Origin: JBBRNH01 sp038230415
GTDB taxonomy: Bacteria > Bacteroidota > Bacteroidia > Cytophagales > Spirosomataceae
Length of the DNA stretch: 64,000 nt
Direction: 5' to 3'
Assembly (NCBI GenBank): GCA_038230415.1
Contig: JBBRNH010000003.1
Coordinates: 62,001 to 126,000, forward strand
Below, in pieces: positions 9,404-18,208 of the stretch. Position numbers and translations under genes: made by a program. Position 1 is the stretch's first letter. Each line of letters opens with the position of its first letter. The notes under the pieces are model-generated. The model ran no database searches. It was not told the origin of the DNA and saw nothing but the letters and a program-made list of their open reading frames with translations.

Positions 9404-10891
9404 TTACTCCTTCCACCGCCACTCGTTGGCGATTTGCAGGGGTGTTCGCAGGCCCTGCGCCACCAGAAAGTCGCGGGTTTTGGTGTCGTCGAGCCTGCGG
9501 GCGGGCAGGTCGGGCGCGTTGGCGAGGGCATACAGCAGCATGGCCGCGTAACGAACGGTGTTGCGCTGCTGCTCTTTGTTGACGAGGTTAATTTTGTCGC
9601 AGTTGGCGTGGTAACAGTCCAGCACTTCTTTGTCGAGGTGGCCGTTCATACCCACCACCGGCACCCCTTCGAGCATAAACGGCTGATGATCGGAGTGCAG
9701 CCCGGCCTGATTGCTCATCTGATTCAGAAACGCGGGGTCAACGCGCTTGATGGCCTCGCCCACCTCTGTCAAGAGCGGCACGAGTTCGGGGCGGCCAAAG
9801 GCGTTCAGGCCGCGCGGGTCGTTGGTCATGTCGAGGTTCATCATCGCCCGGATGTTGTCTAACTGCCCGGCTTGTTTGGCTCCGTCAACCATGGCCCGCG
9901 AGCCGAGCAAGCCCTGCTCTTCACCCATAAACAACACAAATTCAAGCGTGCGTTTTGGCTTGATGCGTAACGCTTTGAACGTTCGGGCAATGTCCATCAC
10001 GGCAAACGACCCGATGCCGTTGTCAATGGCTCCGGTGGCTAAATCCCAGGAGTCGAGATGCCCGCCGACCACGATTTTTTCGGTCGGAAACTGGGTGCCG
10101 CGCAGCGTAGCCACCACGTTCCGGGCGCGGATTTTGCGGCTGTAATTGGTCATGTCAATCACGGCGTGGAGGTTGTCTTTATTTTCTTCGGCCATCCAGG
10201 CCCGGATTTTTCGGCCACTTTCGAGCGAGATACAGACGGCAGGAATTGGAATCAGTTTGCCCGTTACGGAGGCTGTGCCGGTGAGCAGCACATTGCCCGG
10301 CACCAGATTTACCATGATTACGCCAACGGCCCCGAACTGAATGGCGAGGGCCGTTTTCTCGGAGCGGTGCAGGTTTCGTGCGCCTTTGGTCGGCTCGGCC
10401 AAACCGATGTTTACCAGCGCAATGTTGCCTTTTAGTTTGTCTTTGAGGGCGGCAAAATCCCCTTCGAGACCATTGCCTACGTCCACAATTTCGGCCTCGG
10501 CGTGGGCCAGCACCGGCGAGTGGGCCAGCGATACCACTGGCACCGACCGGAAATTGTCGCTTTTGTTCGGCACCACCGACAGCGTAACGGTATCGCGGCT
10601 CCAGGCTTCGACCTCAAACGTCTCAAACCGAACATCTTTGAAACCATAATTTTTCAGGAGGTCAAAGGCATACTGTTCGGCGCGGGTCCCGTTGGGGCTG
10701 CCCGTAAGCCGGTGGCCGATGGTTTGGCTGGCCCCAGACAGGGTTTCGTAGGCGCGGCTGTTTTGCATGACCTCAGCATTGATCCGGGCAAAGGGCTTAT
10801 CCAGCGAAGGCGGAGACACGAAAGCGACACCAACCGAGCCGGTGATGATGAGCAAAAGCCAGTAACGGCGGGCAGAAATCAGGTGATTCAT
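9404..10891 (-). CDS. M28 family zinc metallopeptidase with PA domain
   Basis: This protein of about 495 residues begins at MNHLISARRYWLLLI, a signal peptide or N-terminal anchor. An upstream in-frame ATG at 10993 would put a non-hydrophobic leader before it and is less likely. A protease-associated (PA) insert occupies about residues 110-260. The M28 zinc ligands are present in order: GGHLDSWD (His), AIDNGIG (Asp), MGEEQG (Glu pair), NLDMTND (Asp) and LHSDHQPF (His). These enzymes are exported aminopeptidases or carboxypeptidases with two zinc ions. The last 15 codons lie in the 47-bp repeat at 9407-9453, so the gene 3' end is probably an attachment site reused by the downstream unit. Confidence 0.9.
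   Translation of the reverse strand: MNHLISARRYWLLLIITGSVGVAFVSPPSLDKPFARINAEVMQNSRAYETLSGASQTIGHRLTGSPNGTRAEQYAFDLLKNYGFKDVRFETFEVEAWSRDTVTLSVVPNKSDNFRSVPVVSLAHSPVLAHAEAEIVDVGNGLEGDFAALKDKLKGNIALVNIGLAEPTKGARNLHRSEKTALAIQFGAVGVIMVNLVPGNVLLTGTASVTGKLIPIPAVCISLESGRKIRAWMAEENKDNLHAVIDMTNYSRKIRARNVVATLRGTQFPTEKIVVGGHLDSWDLATGAIDNGIGSFAVMDIARTFKALRIKPKRTLEFVLFMGEEQGLLGSRAMVDGAKQAGQLDNIRAMMNLDMTNDPRGLNAFGRPELVPLLTEVGEAIKRVDPAFLNQMSNQAGLHSDHQPFMLEGVPVVGMNGHLDKEVLDCYHANCDKINLVNKEQQRNTVRYAAMLLYALANAPDLPARRLDDTKTRDFLVAQGLRTPLQIANEWRWKE
9407..9453. repeat. 47-bp direct repeat, gene-proximal copy
   Basis: It is the partner of 8593-8639 (one mismatch). It covers the last codons of the M28 peptidase gene, ending just before the stop codon. 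Confidence 0.85.
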
Positions 10892-11050
10892 ATAAGGATA
10901 AATCCGGGCGGCAACCCGGCGCGGGATGATGAGTAAAGATACAGAAAATGGGCCAATAAGCAGTTTGCCCGATAGGACGCAAAAACCGGCCAAAGCGTTC
11001 GAGTCGGCAGTAAAAAAAGTTTAGCGTATTTTTGAGGAAACAACACGCAG

Positions 11051-11533
11051 ATGGAAACGGCTTTTTTCGACGCAATCGAAACCTATCAATCAGAAGACAT
11101 TATCGGTGCGCCGGTGCGCTCATTGAATCATTCCCGGATCATTCACCGGATCAGCGTTGCCCTTGATCGGTATGAAGCTCAATATGATATTTTCCCGGAG
11201 TTAGAGCTTGAACTCTCGACTGGCAAATGCAAGCCCGACGTAAGTATTTATCCGACCTTACCGACTGACTGGCTTAACGACGTGATTTTTTATACGAAAC
11301 CGCCAGTTTTAGCGATTGAAATTCTCTCGCCAAAACAAGCCTTAAACGACCTGACCAACAAAGCCTACAAACAGTATTTTCCGGCGGGTGTGCCTACCGT
11401 CTGGATTGTTGTACCTGTCTTACAACACGTATATGCGTTTTTTGCTGACGGCACACGCCAAAACTGCTACAATGGTGTTATGAACGATACGACAACGGGC
11501 ATTAGTCTCGATTTAATCACGATTTTCAGATAA
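11051..11533 (+). CDS. Uma2 family PD-(D/E)XK protein (DUF820)
   Basis: This 160-residue protein fits the Uma2/DUF820 family, a putative restriction-endonuclease-like fold abundant in cyanobacteria and Cytophagales. Family signatures include SLNHSRIIHRISVAL, ELELELSTGKCKPDVSIYP (the PD motif), PPVLAIEILSP (the E-x-x element), KAYKQYFPAGVPTVWIV and the final strand. The cellular role of Uma2 proteins is not established. A TATTTTTG -7 box at 11027-11034 lies just upstream of the ATG, and the oligopeptidase gene follows after 12 bp, suggesting one transcript. It is not closely related to the two nuclease-like proteins in the repeat-bounded units. Confidence 0.85.
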   Translation: METAFFDAIETYQSEDIIGAPVRSLNHSRIIHRISVALDRYEAQYDIFPELELELSTGKCKPDVSIYPTLPTDWLNDVIFYTKPPVLAIEILSPKQALNDLTNKAYKQYFPAGVPTVWIVVPVLQHVYAFFADGTRQNCYNGVMNDTTTGISLDLITIFR

Positions 11534-11545
11534 ACCTTTTAGACA

Positions 11546-13732
11546 ATGAAAAAACAATCTCTTTCTGATAAACTGGGCGCACGTATGGCGGTTGGCTGTT
11601 GTCCTGCGTCTGTCTTACTTATTTTTTTCTCTATGACAACCATCGCCCAAACGCCCAAACCGCCCGTTGCGGCCACCAAGCCCAAACAACTGACCGCCAA
11701 CGGCCAAACCCGCACCGATAATTATTACTACCTCAACGAGCGCGAAAACCCCGAAGTCATCAGCTACCTCACCGCCGAAAACACCTATCTCGACGCGGTG
11801 ATGGCCCCCGTTAAACCGTTGCAGGACAAGCTGTTCGCCGAAATGAAGGGCCGCATCAAACAACAAGACGAGTCGGTGCCGTATCGGGAGGGCGGCTATT
11901 TTTACTACACCCGCTACGTGACGGGCGGAGAATACCCGATTTATTGCCGCAAAGCCGGGTCGTTGCAGGGTGCCGAAGAAGTCATGTTCAACGGGAACGA
12001 CCGCGCCAAAGGCCATACCTACTACAACCTCGGCGGCTACGAAATCTCTGATAATGAAGAACTGGCCGCCTTTGGCGAAGACACCATCAGCCGCCGGAAC
12101 TACGTCCTGAAAGTTAAGAACCTGAAAACGGGCGCGGTTTATCCCGAAGCGATTCCGAACACCGAAGGCGGCTCCTATGCCTGGGCTGCTGATAATCAGC
12201 ACCTGTTTTATCTCCGACGCGACCCGCAGACGCTGCTCTCGTATCAGGTTTATCGGCACAAACTCGGCACCGACCCTAAAACCGACGCGCTGATTTACGA
12301 AGAAAAAGATAACCAGTTTTCGCTGGGGTTAGAACGCATGAAGTCCAAAAAATACGTGGCGGTGGTCTCCGACCATAACGGCGTTGCCACCGAATACCGG
12401 CTCCTCGATGCATCGCAGCCAACGGGCGCACTCCGCGTGTTTCTGCCCCGCGAACACGGCCACGAATACGACCTGAGCCACGCCGAAAACACATTTTATA
12501 TCCGCACCAACTGGCAGGCCGAAAACTTCCGGCTGATGACCGTTGCCGACGCTCCCCTCGCTCAGGGTGGCGGGGTTTCGCCGATGACCGACCGCAGGAA
12601 CTGGAAAGAACGTATTGCCCACCGGCCCGACGTACTGCTCACCAACCTCGATGTGTTTAAAAACCACCTTGTGCTGGGCGAACGGCGGGCGGGCCTGACC
12701 AATATCCGGGTCATTAACCAAACCTCAAAAGCCGATGAGTATCTGGCCTTTGACGAACCGGCTTACGTGGCCGGTATCGGCTACAACCCCGAATACGACA
12801 CCAAAAAACTGCGGTTTGGGTATGCCTCGCTCACCACGCCGAGTTCGACGTTTGATTATGACATGGATGCCAAAACCAAAACCCTGATGAAACAGCAGGA
12901 CGTGTTGGGTGGGTTCGACAAAGCCAATTACGTTTCGGAGCGGGTTTACGCCACCGCCCGCGACGGCGTGAAAGTGCCGGTCTCGATTGTGTATCGCAAA
13001 GGCACCAAAAAAGACGGCTCGGCCCCGTTGCTGCAATACGCCTACGGTTCCTACGGGATTTCGATGGACCCCGGCTTTAGTTCTACGCGCCTGAGTTTGC
13101 TCGACCGGGGGTTTATTTACGTGATTGCCCACATCCGGGGCGGGCAGGAAATGGGCCGACGCTGGTATGAAGACGGCAAGATGCTCAAGAAGAAAAACAC
13201 GTTTAACGACTTCGTGGACGTTTCTAACTACCTGATTCAGAACAAGTACACGTCGGCCAGTAAACTTTTTGCTATGGGCGGTTCGGCGGGCGGCCTGCTG
13301 ATGGGCGCGGTGATTAATCAGGCTCCCGAACTCTACCGGGGCGTGGTAGCCGCCGTGCCGTTTGTGGACGTGGTGACCACGATGCTCGACGAAACGATTC
13401 CGCTCACCACCGGCGAATGGGAAGAATGGGGCAACCCCAAAGAGCCAAAATACTACGACTATATACTGTCTTATTCGCCGTATGACAACGTAACGAAGAA
13501 AGCCTATCCGAACCTGTTAGTCACAACGGGTTTGCACGATTCGCAGGTGCAATATTGGGAACCGGCCAAGTGGGTGGCTAAACTTCGCACCCTAAAAACA
13601 GACCAGAATCAGTTGCTCCTGCACACCAATATGGAAGCCGGACACGGGGGCGCGTCGGGCCGGTTTGCCGCTTTGCAGGAAATCGCGCTGGAATATGCGT
13701 TCGTGCTGAACCTGGCGGGGGTGAAGGAGTAA
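11546..13732 (+). CDS. ptrB: S9A family oligopeptidase B-like serine peptidase
   Basis: This 728-residue protein has a hydrophobic leader (VLLIFFSMTTIAQ) that suggests export, then a seven-bladed propeller domain, then the alpha/beta hydrolase domain. The catalytic Ser is in GGSAGGLLMG, the Asp in TTGLHDSQVQYWEP and the His in NMEAGHGGASGRF, in the order and spacing of prolyl oligopeptidase/oligopeptidase B. Family members cleave short peptides after basic residues or proline; which applies is unclear. A strong hairpin terminator follows at 13751-13790. Confidence 0.9.
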   Translation: MKKQSLSDKLGARMAVGCCPASVLLIFFSMTTIAQTPKPPVAATKPKQLTANGQTRTDNYYYLNERENPEVISYLTAENTYLDAVMAPVKPLQDKLFAEMKGRIKQQDESVPYREGGYFYYTRYVTGGEYPIYCRKAGSLQGAEEVMFNGNDRAKGHTYYNLGGYEISDNEELAAFGEDTISRRNYVLKVKNLKTGAVYPEAIPNTEGGSYAWAADNQHLFYLRRDPQTLLSYQVYRHKLGTDPKTDALIYEEKDNQFSLGLERMKSKKYVAVVSDHNGVATEYRLLDASQPTGALRVFLPREHGHEYDLSHAENTFYIRTNWQAENFRLMTVADAPLAQGGGVSPMTDRRNWKERIAHRPDVLLTNLDVFKNHLVLGERRAGLTNIRVINQTSKADEYLAFDEPAYVAGIGYNPEYDTKKLRFGYASLTTPSSTFDYDMDAKTKTLMKQQDVLGGFDKANYVSERVYATARDGVKVPVSIVYRKGTKKDGSAPLLQYAYGSYGISMDPGFSSTRLSLLDRGFIYVIAHIRGGQEMGRRWYEDGKMLKKKNTFNDFVDVSNYLIQNKYTSASKLFAMGGSAGGLLMGAVINQAPELYRGVVAAVPFVDVVTTMLDETIPLTTGEWEEWGNPKEPKYYDYILSYSPYDNVTKKAYPNLLVTTGLHDSQVQYWEPAKWVAKLRTLKTDQNQLLLHTNMEAGHGGASGRFAALQEIALEYAFVLNLAGVKE

Positions 13733-13750
13733 AGCACTGTAAGTCAGAGC

Positions 13751-13790
13751 AAAACGCCCCTGAATAGCTATCATTCAGGGGCGTTTTTTA
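13751..13790. terminator. Bidirectional rho-independent terminator
   Basis: A 14-bp stem (left arm 13751-13764, right arm from 13773) with A- and T-rich flanks on both sides sits between the convergent oligopeptidase and Rpn-type genes, so it can end both transcripts. Confidence 0.9.
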
Positions 13791-14693
13791 TTATCTATTT
13801 TGACGTTTTTCTAACTCTGCAATTCGTTGCAGGAGTCCGGCGTTTTCGCGTTTTTGTTGCGCCAAAGCCGCATCCTTCTCTTCCAGAGCCGCATCTTTCT
13901 CTTCCAGAGCCGCATCTTTCTGGGCTATCAACTCTTCGCGCTTCGCAATCTGCTGCTCGTTCTCGCGCAGTTTATTCTCGATAAATTCATCCACCTGCTC
14001 TTCGACCCGGATTTGGTTTTGAACGGTTTCACTTTGTGCTGCCATCGCTAATCGGTTGACAATGAGTCCTAAATCGTCGTTTTCAGTCTCGGCAGGATAG
14101 TTTAAAAACCATTTGTTATTGCCTATATTCACCACCAATCGTTGATTAAATACAGACAGGATTCGTTCTACCTTGTTCTGGGTTGACGCGGGCAGGGCCG
14201 GAATTTGAATCACGAAACAATCGTGGGTTAGCTTTTCGATAAACGCATCGCGTTCGTCCAGGATTTCGCCGGTACGAACGTCTTCGTAAAACCGGCCTAT
14301 CTTCAACACCGGACGCACGAGGTCTAATTTGAATCCCAAAAAATAGATCGTAACGATGGGCAGGGCCACCGTCTCGCCATCAACGGTATCAGTCTGGCTG
14401 TAATTAGCGCCGAGGTAATGCCGAAATCGCATGATGTCGAACCGTTGTTTCCCTTTCTGAAGTTCTATGAGAATTTTCTTCTGCTGACCCGACGCTGTTT
14501 TGATAACCGCCTTAAAATCAACCCGGAACACGGTCAACAGAAACTTATTGGAAGGCGTTGTCTGCTCCTGAGGGCGCACATCGAGGTCAATGATTTCTTC
14601 GCCGATGATCGTACTCAGCAGTCGCCGGGCAACGGTTAGGTCTTCCAGCAAAAACTTAAAAACGGTGTCGTAGATTGGGTTGGCGATCAGCAT
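13791..14693 (-). CDS. Rpn-type PD-(D/E)XK nuclease family protein with coiled-coil tail
   Basis: I chose the start at MLIANPIYDTVFKFLLED (300 residues), which matches the usual start of this PD-(D/E)XK transposase-like/Rpn family; an earlier ATG at 14828 overlaps the divergent gene. The core contains RVDFKAVIKT (Asp) and KKILIELQKGK (E-x-x-K equivalent). Family members are linked to recombination-promoting nucleases. Residues about 230-300 form a charged coiled coil with a perfect tandem heptad-like repeat (AALEEKD, a 21-bp DNA unit near 13870-13920), a likely site of copy-number change. It is divergent from the J-domain gene. Confidence 0.8.
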   Translation of the reverse strand: MLIANPIYDTVFKFLLEDLTVARRLLSTIIGEEIIDLDVRPQEQTTPSNKFLLTVFRVDFKAVIKTASGQQKKILIELQKGKQRFDIMRFRHYLGANYSQTDTVDGETVALPIVTIYFLGFKLDLVRPVLKIGRFYEDVRTGEILDERDAFIEKLTHDCFVIQIPALPASTQNKVERILSVFNQRLVVNIGNNKWFLNYPAETENDDLGLIVNRLAMAAQSETVQNQIRVEEQVDEFIENKLRENEQQIAKREELIAQKDAALEEKDAALEEKDAALAQQKRENAGLLQRIAELEKRQNR

Positions 14694-14806
14694 GGCCGGG
14701 TGCTTTTTTCTGTAAAAATACCAATTATCTGCCCTTTTCCATGCCAGAAATCCGGTTGTAAGCCAGCCTGCGCTATTTTTGTCTTTTATACTGTCTCGCT
14801 CAACCA

Positions 14807-15925
14807 ATGCCCAAAACACAGGCCGCATCCGCTCAAACCATCGTCAGGATTGGCGCAGGCGTTACCGATAAGGCCGTTCTCTCCAAAGCACAGAAAGAAT
14901 TTAACCGGCTGACCAAAAAAATCGAGACGCTGGAAAACGAAACGGTCAAACTCCGCGAAACCGGCCAGAAACTCCAAACCCGAATCCAGGCCGAACTCCG
15001 GCCATTGGTGAAAAAGCACGAAGCCCTGCTGGTTGACATGGTGAAACTCCTCGACCGGATGCACCCCGCCAAAGGACTGACCAAACCGCAACGTACCAAA
15101 GTTGCCCATATCATTCGGGAGATAGCCTTTGGTTTGATTGACAACGGCCATGACGACCTCAAGGCCATCTACGACAGATACGACGAGCAGGGTTTTGAGG
15201 CCGCCAACGAAGAAGCCGAACAAGCCTCCGCCGAGCAGATGAAACAAATGATGGGCGCAATGTTTGGGATCGACTTTGACGACGATGCCGACGTGAGTAC
15301 ACCCGAAAAACTGAACGCCTACCTGCGCGAGAAAATGCAGGCGCAACACGAAGCGCAGGAACGGGAGTGGCAGAAACGAACCGAAAAACGAGCGCAAAAA
15401 ACGAAGACTGCGAAACAACAGGCACTTGACGAAAAGCGCGAAACCGAAGCCCGCAACATCACCAAAGCCGTCAGAACGCTGTATATGGACCTGGTGAAGG
15501 CATTTCACCCCGACCGAGAACCCGACGAAACCGAAAAAGTCCGCAAAACCGAGGTCATGCAGCGCGTCACTGCCGCCTACGAAAGCAGCGACCTGCTGGC
15601 CCTGCTCAAATTGCAGTTGGAGTTTAATCGCATTGACCAGAACCACCTCGAAAACTTGGCCGACGAGCAACTTAAGTACTACAATAAAATCCTGCGCGAG
15701 CAGGTGCAGGAACTCGAAGCCGAACAGTTTCAGGAACAACAGCGCGTTGGAAGCATGCTGGGCGGGGGCGGATTTATGCTGTCAACCTACGGCTTGGAAT
15801 TTCGGCTCAACCAAAGCATAGCCGGGGTAAAAGAACAGATTAAGCAACTCAAAGACGATCTGTATTTGCTGACCGATGTGGATATGCTCAAAAGCTGGTT
15901 ACGCAGCTACCGGATTGAAAGATAG
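14807..15925 (+). CDS. Coiled-coil J-domain protein
   Basis: This 372-residue, mostly helical cytosolic protein has an N-terminal coiled coil (residues about 25-75) and a charged central helix (about 165-220). A J-domain-like segment follows at about 220-275: TLYMDLVKAFHPDREPDE contains the HPD motif needed to stimulate Hsp70 ATPase, then VMQRVTAAYESSDL. A J domain near the C-terminal half, not at the N-terminus, marks an uncommon co-chaperone of unknown client. It is divergent from the Rpn-type gene and convergent with pyrR; a hairpin follows. Confidence 0.7.
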   Translation: MPKTQAASAQTIVRIGAGVTDKAVLSKAQKEFNRLTKKIETLENETVKLRETGQKLQTRIQAELRPLVKKHEALLVDMVKLLDRMHPAKGLTKPQRTKVAHIIREIAFGLIDNGHDDLKAIYDRYDEQGFEAANEEAEQASAEQMKQMMGAMFGIDFDDDADVSTPEKLNAYLREKMQAQHEAQEREWQKRTEKRAQKTKTAKQQALDEKRETEARNITKAVRTLYMDLVKAFHPDREPDETEKVRKTEVMQRVTAAYESSDLLALLKLQLEFNRIDQNHLENLADEQLKYYNKILREQVQELEAEQFQEQQRVGSMLGGGGFMLSTYGLEFRLNQSIAGVKEQIKQLKDDLYLLTDVDMLKSWLRSYRIER

Positions 15926-15930
15926 TGTAT

Positions 15931-16001
15931 GGTTTTCGGTTTTCGGGGCTGACACGGAAGTACCGTAGCCAGATGACCCCGAAAACTGAATACAGAAAAC
16001 C
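15931..16001. terminator. Inverted repeat between convergent genes
   Basis: Arms containing GGTTTTCGGGG-like sequence (15931-15948) pair with CCCCGAAAAC (15977-15986) and AGAAAACC (15994-16001). It lies between the ends of the J-domain gene and pyrR and probably terminates both. Confidence 0.6.
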
Positions 16002-16002
16002 G

Positions 16003-16542
16003 TCACCCCACTAACCAAATCCGGTCGGCTTCGGCTCCCTGCTCGGTCCATTCAACCAATACCCGCTGCGATTCGAGCGTGTTGACGCGCTGCCCGGTGT
16101 AGTCGGGCCGGATGGGCAGGTCACGGTTGTACCGGCGGTCAACCAGCACCAGCAATTCAACCTTGCGGGGCCGCCCAAAGGCCGTCATCGCATCAAGGGC
16201 GGCCCGCACCATGCGGCCCGTTGCCAGCACATCGTCAATCAGAATTACCCGTTTGTTTTCGATCAGAAACGGTACGCTGGTGGTGCTGGGTTTCAGGGGC
16301 GAATCGCGTCGGCGGAAGTCATCGCGGTAGAATGTGGCATCTAACTGACCCAGCGGTACGGCGTAGCCGAGCGTCCGGGCTAATTCACGGGCAATGCGGT
16401 CGGCAAAGAAAACCCCGCGTGGCTGCATCCCAATCAGCACCGAATCGGCAAAATCACCGTGATTTTCAATCAGTTCCTGCGCTAAGCGGCTGATAACGAT
16501 TTCAAGAAGCGGGCTACTTAGAATCAGGCGTTGTTGGTTCAT
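16003..16542 (-). CDS. pyrR: PyrR-type phosphoribosyltransferase
   Basis: This 179-residue protein of normal PyrR length carries the PRPP-binding loop VILIDDVLATGRMVRAAL (residues about 99-116), a GMQPRG pyrophosphate loop near 38-43, and the flexible RRRDSPLKPSTTS hood. PyrR binds UMP and can attenuate pyrimidine operons as an RNA-binding protein, and also has uracil phosphoribosyltransferase activity. No pyr gene is adjacent, so its target operon is elsewhere. The start is followed upstream by a large inverted repeat. Confidence 0.9.
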   Translation of the reverse strand: MNQQRLILSSPLLEIVISRLAQELIENHGDFADSVLIGMQPRGVFFADRIARELARTLGYAVPLGQLDATFYRDDFRRRDSPLKPSTTSVPFLIENKRVILIDDVLATGRMVRAALDAMTAFGRPRKVELLVLVDRRYNRDLPIRPDYTGQRVNTLESQRVLVEWTEQGAEADRIWLVG

Positions 16543-16551
16543 GTTACAAAA

Positions 16552-16643
16552 GTCGAAAGTCGCAGGTCAAAAGTCAAAAGTCGGCTGACGCACGAGTACT
16601 GACGCGCAAGCCGACTTTTGACTTTTGACCTGCGACTTTCGAC
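16552..16643. repeat. Perfect 35-bp inverted repeat running into heptamer repeats
   Basis: Arms 16552-16586 and 16609-16643 are perfectly complementary around a 22-bp loop. The right arm continues into a run of 7-bp units of type TTTYGAC up to about 16680. It lies between divergent pyrR and pth, just upstream of both start codons. Confidence 0.9.
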
Positions 16644-16687
16644 CTTTGACTTTTAACTTTCGACTGTCGACTATCGACCTTTGCAGT

Positions 16688-17248
16688 ATGAAATTTTTAA
16701 TCGCCGGTCTCGGCAATATCGGGCCAGAATACGCCTTCACGCGGCACAACGCCGGTTTTATGGTTTTAGACCGCCTGGCGGCTCAGTATGATTTCAGCTT
16801 TGCCATGACTCGCTTGGCCTACACCGCCAAATTACAACACAAAGGCAAGCAGTTATTTTTTGTGAAACCCACCACGTTCATGAACCTGAGCGGGCGGGCG
16901 GTGGCCTACTACCTGAACCAGGAAAAAATCCCGGTCGAGAACCTGCTCATCATCACCGACGATAAAGACATCAGCTTTGGCAAACTCCGGCTGAAACCCA
17001 AAGGCTCACCGGGCGGGCATAACGGTCTGAAAAGTATTGATGAAGTGCTGGCAACCCAGGAATACGCCCGGTTGCGGTTCGGCATCGGCAGTGAATTTTC
17101 GCGGGGTAGACAGGTTGATTTCGTGCTGGGGCAGTTTCCCGAAGACGAACTGATTCAACTACCCGCCATTCTTGACCGGGCGGGTGATGCCGTACTGAGT
17201 TTTTGCACTATGGGCATACAACACGCCATGAATAATTTTAACCAATAG
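16688..17248 (+). CDS. pth: Peptidyl-tRNA hydrolase
   Basis: This 187-residue enzyme of standard length releases tRNA from peptidyl-tRNA that drops off ribosomes. Conserved sites are present: LGNIGPEYAFTRHNAGF (catalytic His), KPTTFMNLSG (Asn), LLIITDDKD (Asp) and GSPGGHNGLKSI (Asn). I chose the start at MKFLIAGLGN because it matches the family N-terminus; the longer frame would read through the heptamer repeats. It is divergent from pyrR, with the inverted repeat in between. Confidence 0.95.
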   Translation: MKFLIAGLGNIGPEYAFTRHNAGFMVLDRLAAQYDFSFAMTRLAYTAKLQHKGKQLFFVKPTTFMNLSGRAVAYYLNQEKIPVENLLIITDDKDISFGKLRLKPKGSPGGHNGLKSIDEVLATQEYARLRFGIGSEFSRGRQVDFVLGQFPEDELIQLPAILDRAGDAVLSFCTMGIQHAMNNFNQ

Positions 17249-17488
17249 TATAATTTTTAAAAGAATTTTGTAATTCGTCAATATAAGAACGTTTATAAAG
17301 TATTCCAGACAGATACAAACTATAATTCTGTTTACTGGTCAAATAAAGTCAAAATACCTTGTTTTTATTCAGAAAACAGGATAAAAATCGGAATAAAATT
17401 CTGAACCGACCCTATATTGCTCTTGCACTTTGCAAACTTTTACGGGCCGGGCGGGGTTCTGTATATGAAACAAAAATTGAATAAAACT

Positions 17489-17932
17489 ATGAAATCGCGT
17501 GTTATCTTTGCGTCGTTGATTCTTGGATTAGGATTGATGACAAGTAAGGCAAGCGCGGCTACCACCATCAGTGATGATAGCCCGGCTGCCAGTAAATCGG
17601 CAGTGGCAACAATGCTCGTTAATGGTTCCGAAAAGCAGTTCACTTCATTCATGGAGCAGAAAGCCAGCCGAACCGCCCGCAAAACCGAATGGCAGCGCGT
17701 TGTGAATGTGGTGTCGCTGTATGACACCAATCCGGTTGCCCTGCTGAGTTTGTCAGCCGCCGACCGCAACGTGTTTAACGATTCGGCCATTGCCTTAAAC
17801 AAACAATTGGTTCGCAAAACCGATAGTGCCGAAACGCTCCGTTGGGCTGCACAAGTTGATTACACCGTTCGGATAATTAACTTTCTCTGGAACGCCAATC
17901 AATCAGCAAGCGAACTCGCTGAAACAGAATAA
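17489..17932 (+). CDS. Small secreted protein of unknown function
   Basis: From MKSRVIFASLILGLGLMTSKASA the protein has a textbook signal peptide and a mature part of about 124 residues with a TEWQRVVNVVSLYDTN segment and two helical stretches. An earlier ATG at 17465 is possible. I recognise no domain. About 240 bp of AT-rich sequence lies upstream (17249-17488), with a TTTG-type -7 candidate near 17427-17434. A terminator follows at 18028. Confidence 0.6.
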   Translation: MKSRVIFASLILGLGLMTSKASAATTISDDSPAASKSAVATMLVNGSEKQFTSFMEQKASRTARKTEWQRVVNVVSLYDTNPVALLSLSAADRNVFNDSAIALNKQLVRKTDSAETLRWAAQVDYTVRIINFLWNANQSASELAETE

Positions 17933-18027
17933 ATTAAAATCTGATTTATTCTGCCAGAGTTTTGAACAGAATTAAGTAGAAGTTAGTTTTTAGAGTAGAA
18001 AAGGTTAAGGGTTTAGGAATAGTCAGT

Positions 18028-18066
18028 ATAATGCCTCCCGCACAGATCGGGAGGCATTATCTTTTT
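18028..18066 (+). terminator. Rho-independent terminator
   Basis: A perfect 13-bp stem (18028-18040 with 18048-18060) is followed by CTTTTTG. It ends the small secreted protein transcript. Confidence 0.9.
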
Positions 18067-18083
18067 GTGGAAGTTTGATTAAA

Positions 18084-18134
18084 CAAAATGGGTGTTTTCT
18101 GATGACCATTCGCCATTAGAAAACACCCATTTTG
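18084..18134 (-). terminator. Hairpin downstream of M23 peptidase gene
   Basis: A perfect 17-bp stem (18084-18100 with 18118-18134). It faces the end of the minus-strand peptidase gene and is AT-rich on its far side, so it probably acts as a terminator. Confidence 0.75.
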
Positions 18135-18208
18135 TGCATCTACTGCACACTTTGACCTTCTGTTAGTAGCTTCACACACTGCGTCACGGCCCGGGGCGGT
18201 GGCAAACG

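Noticed and set aside
13870..13925. 21-bp tandem repeat as a regulatory repeat
   Set aside because: It is in frame within the Rpn-type gene and encodes coiled-coil heptads.
14786..15739. Phe/Gly-rich minus-strand frame of 317 codons
   Set aside because: Antisense of the coiled-coil J-domain gene, with no recognisable motif.
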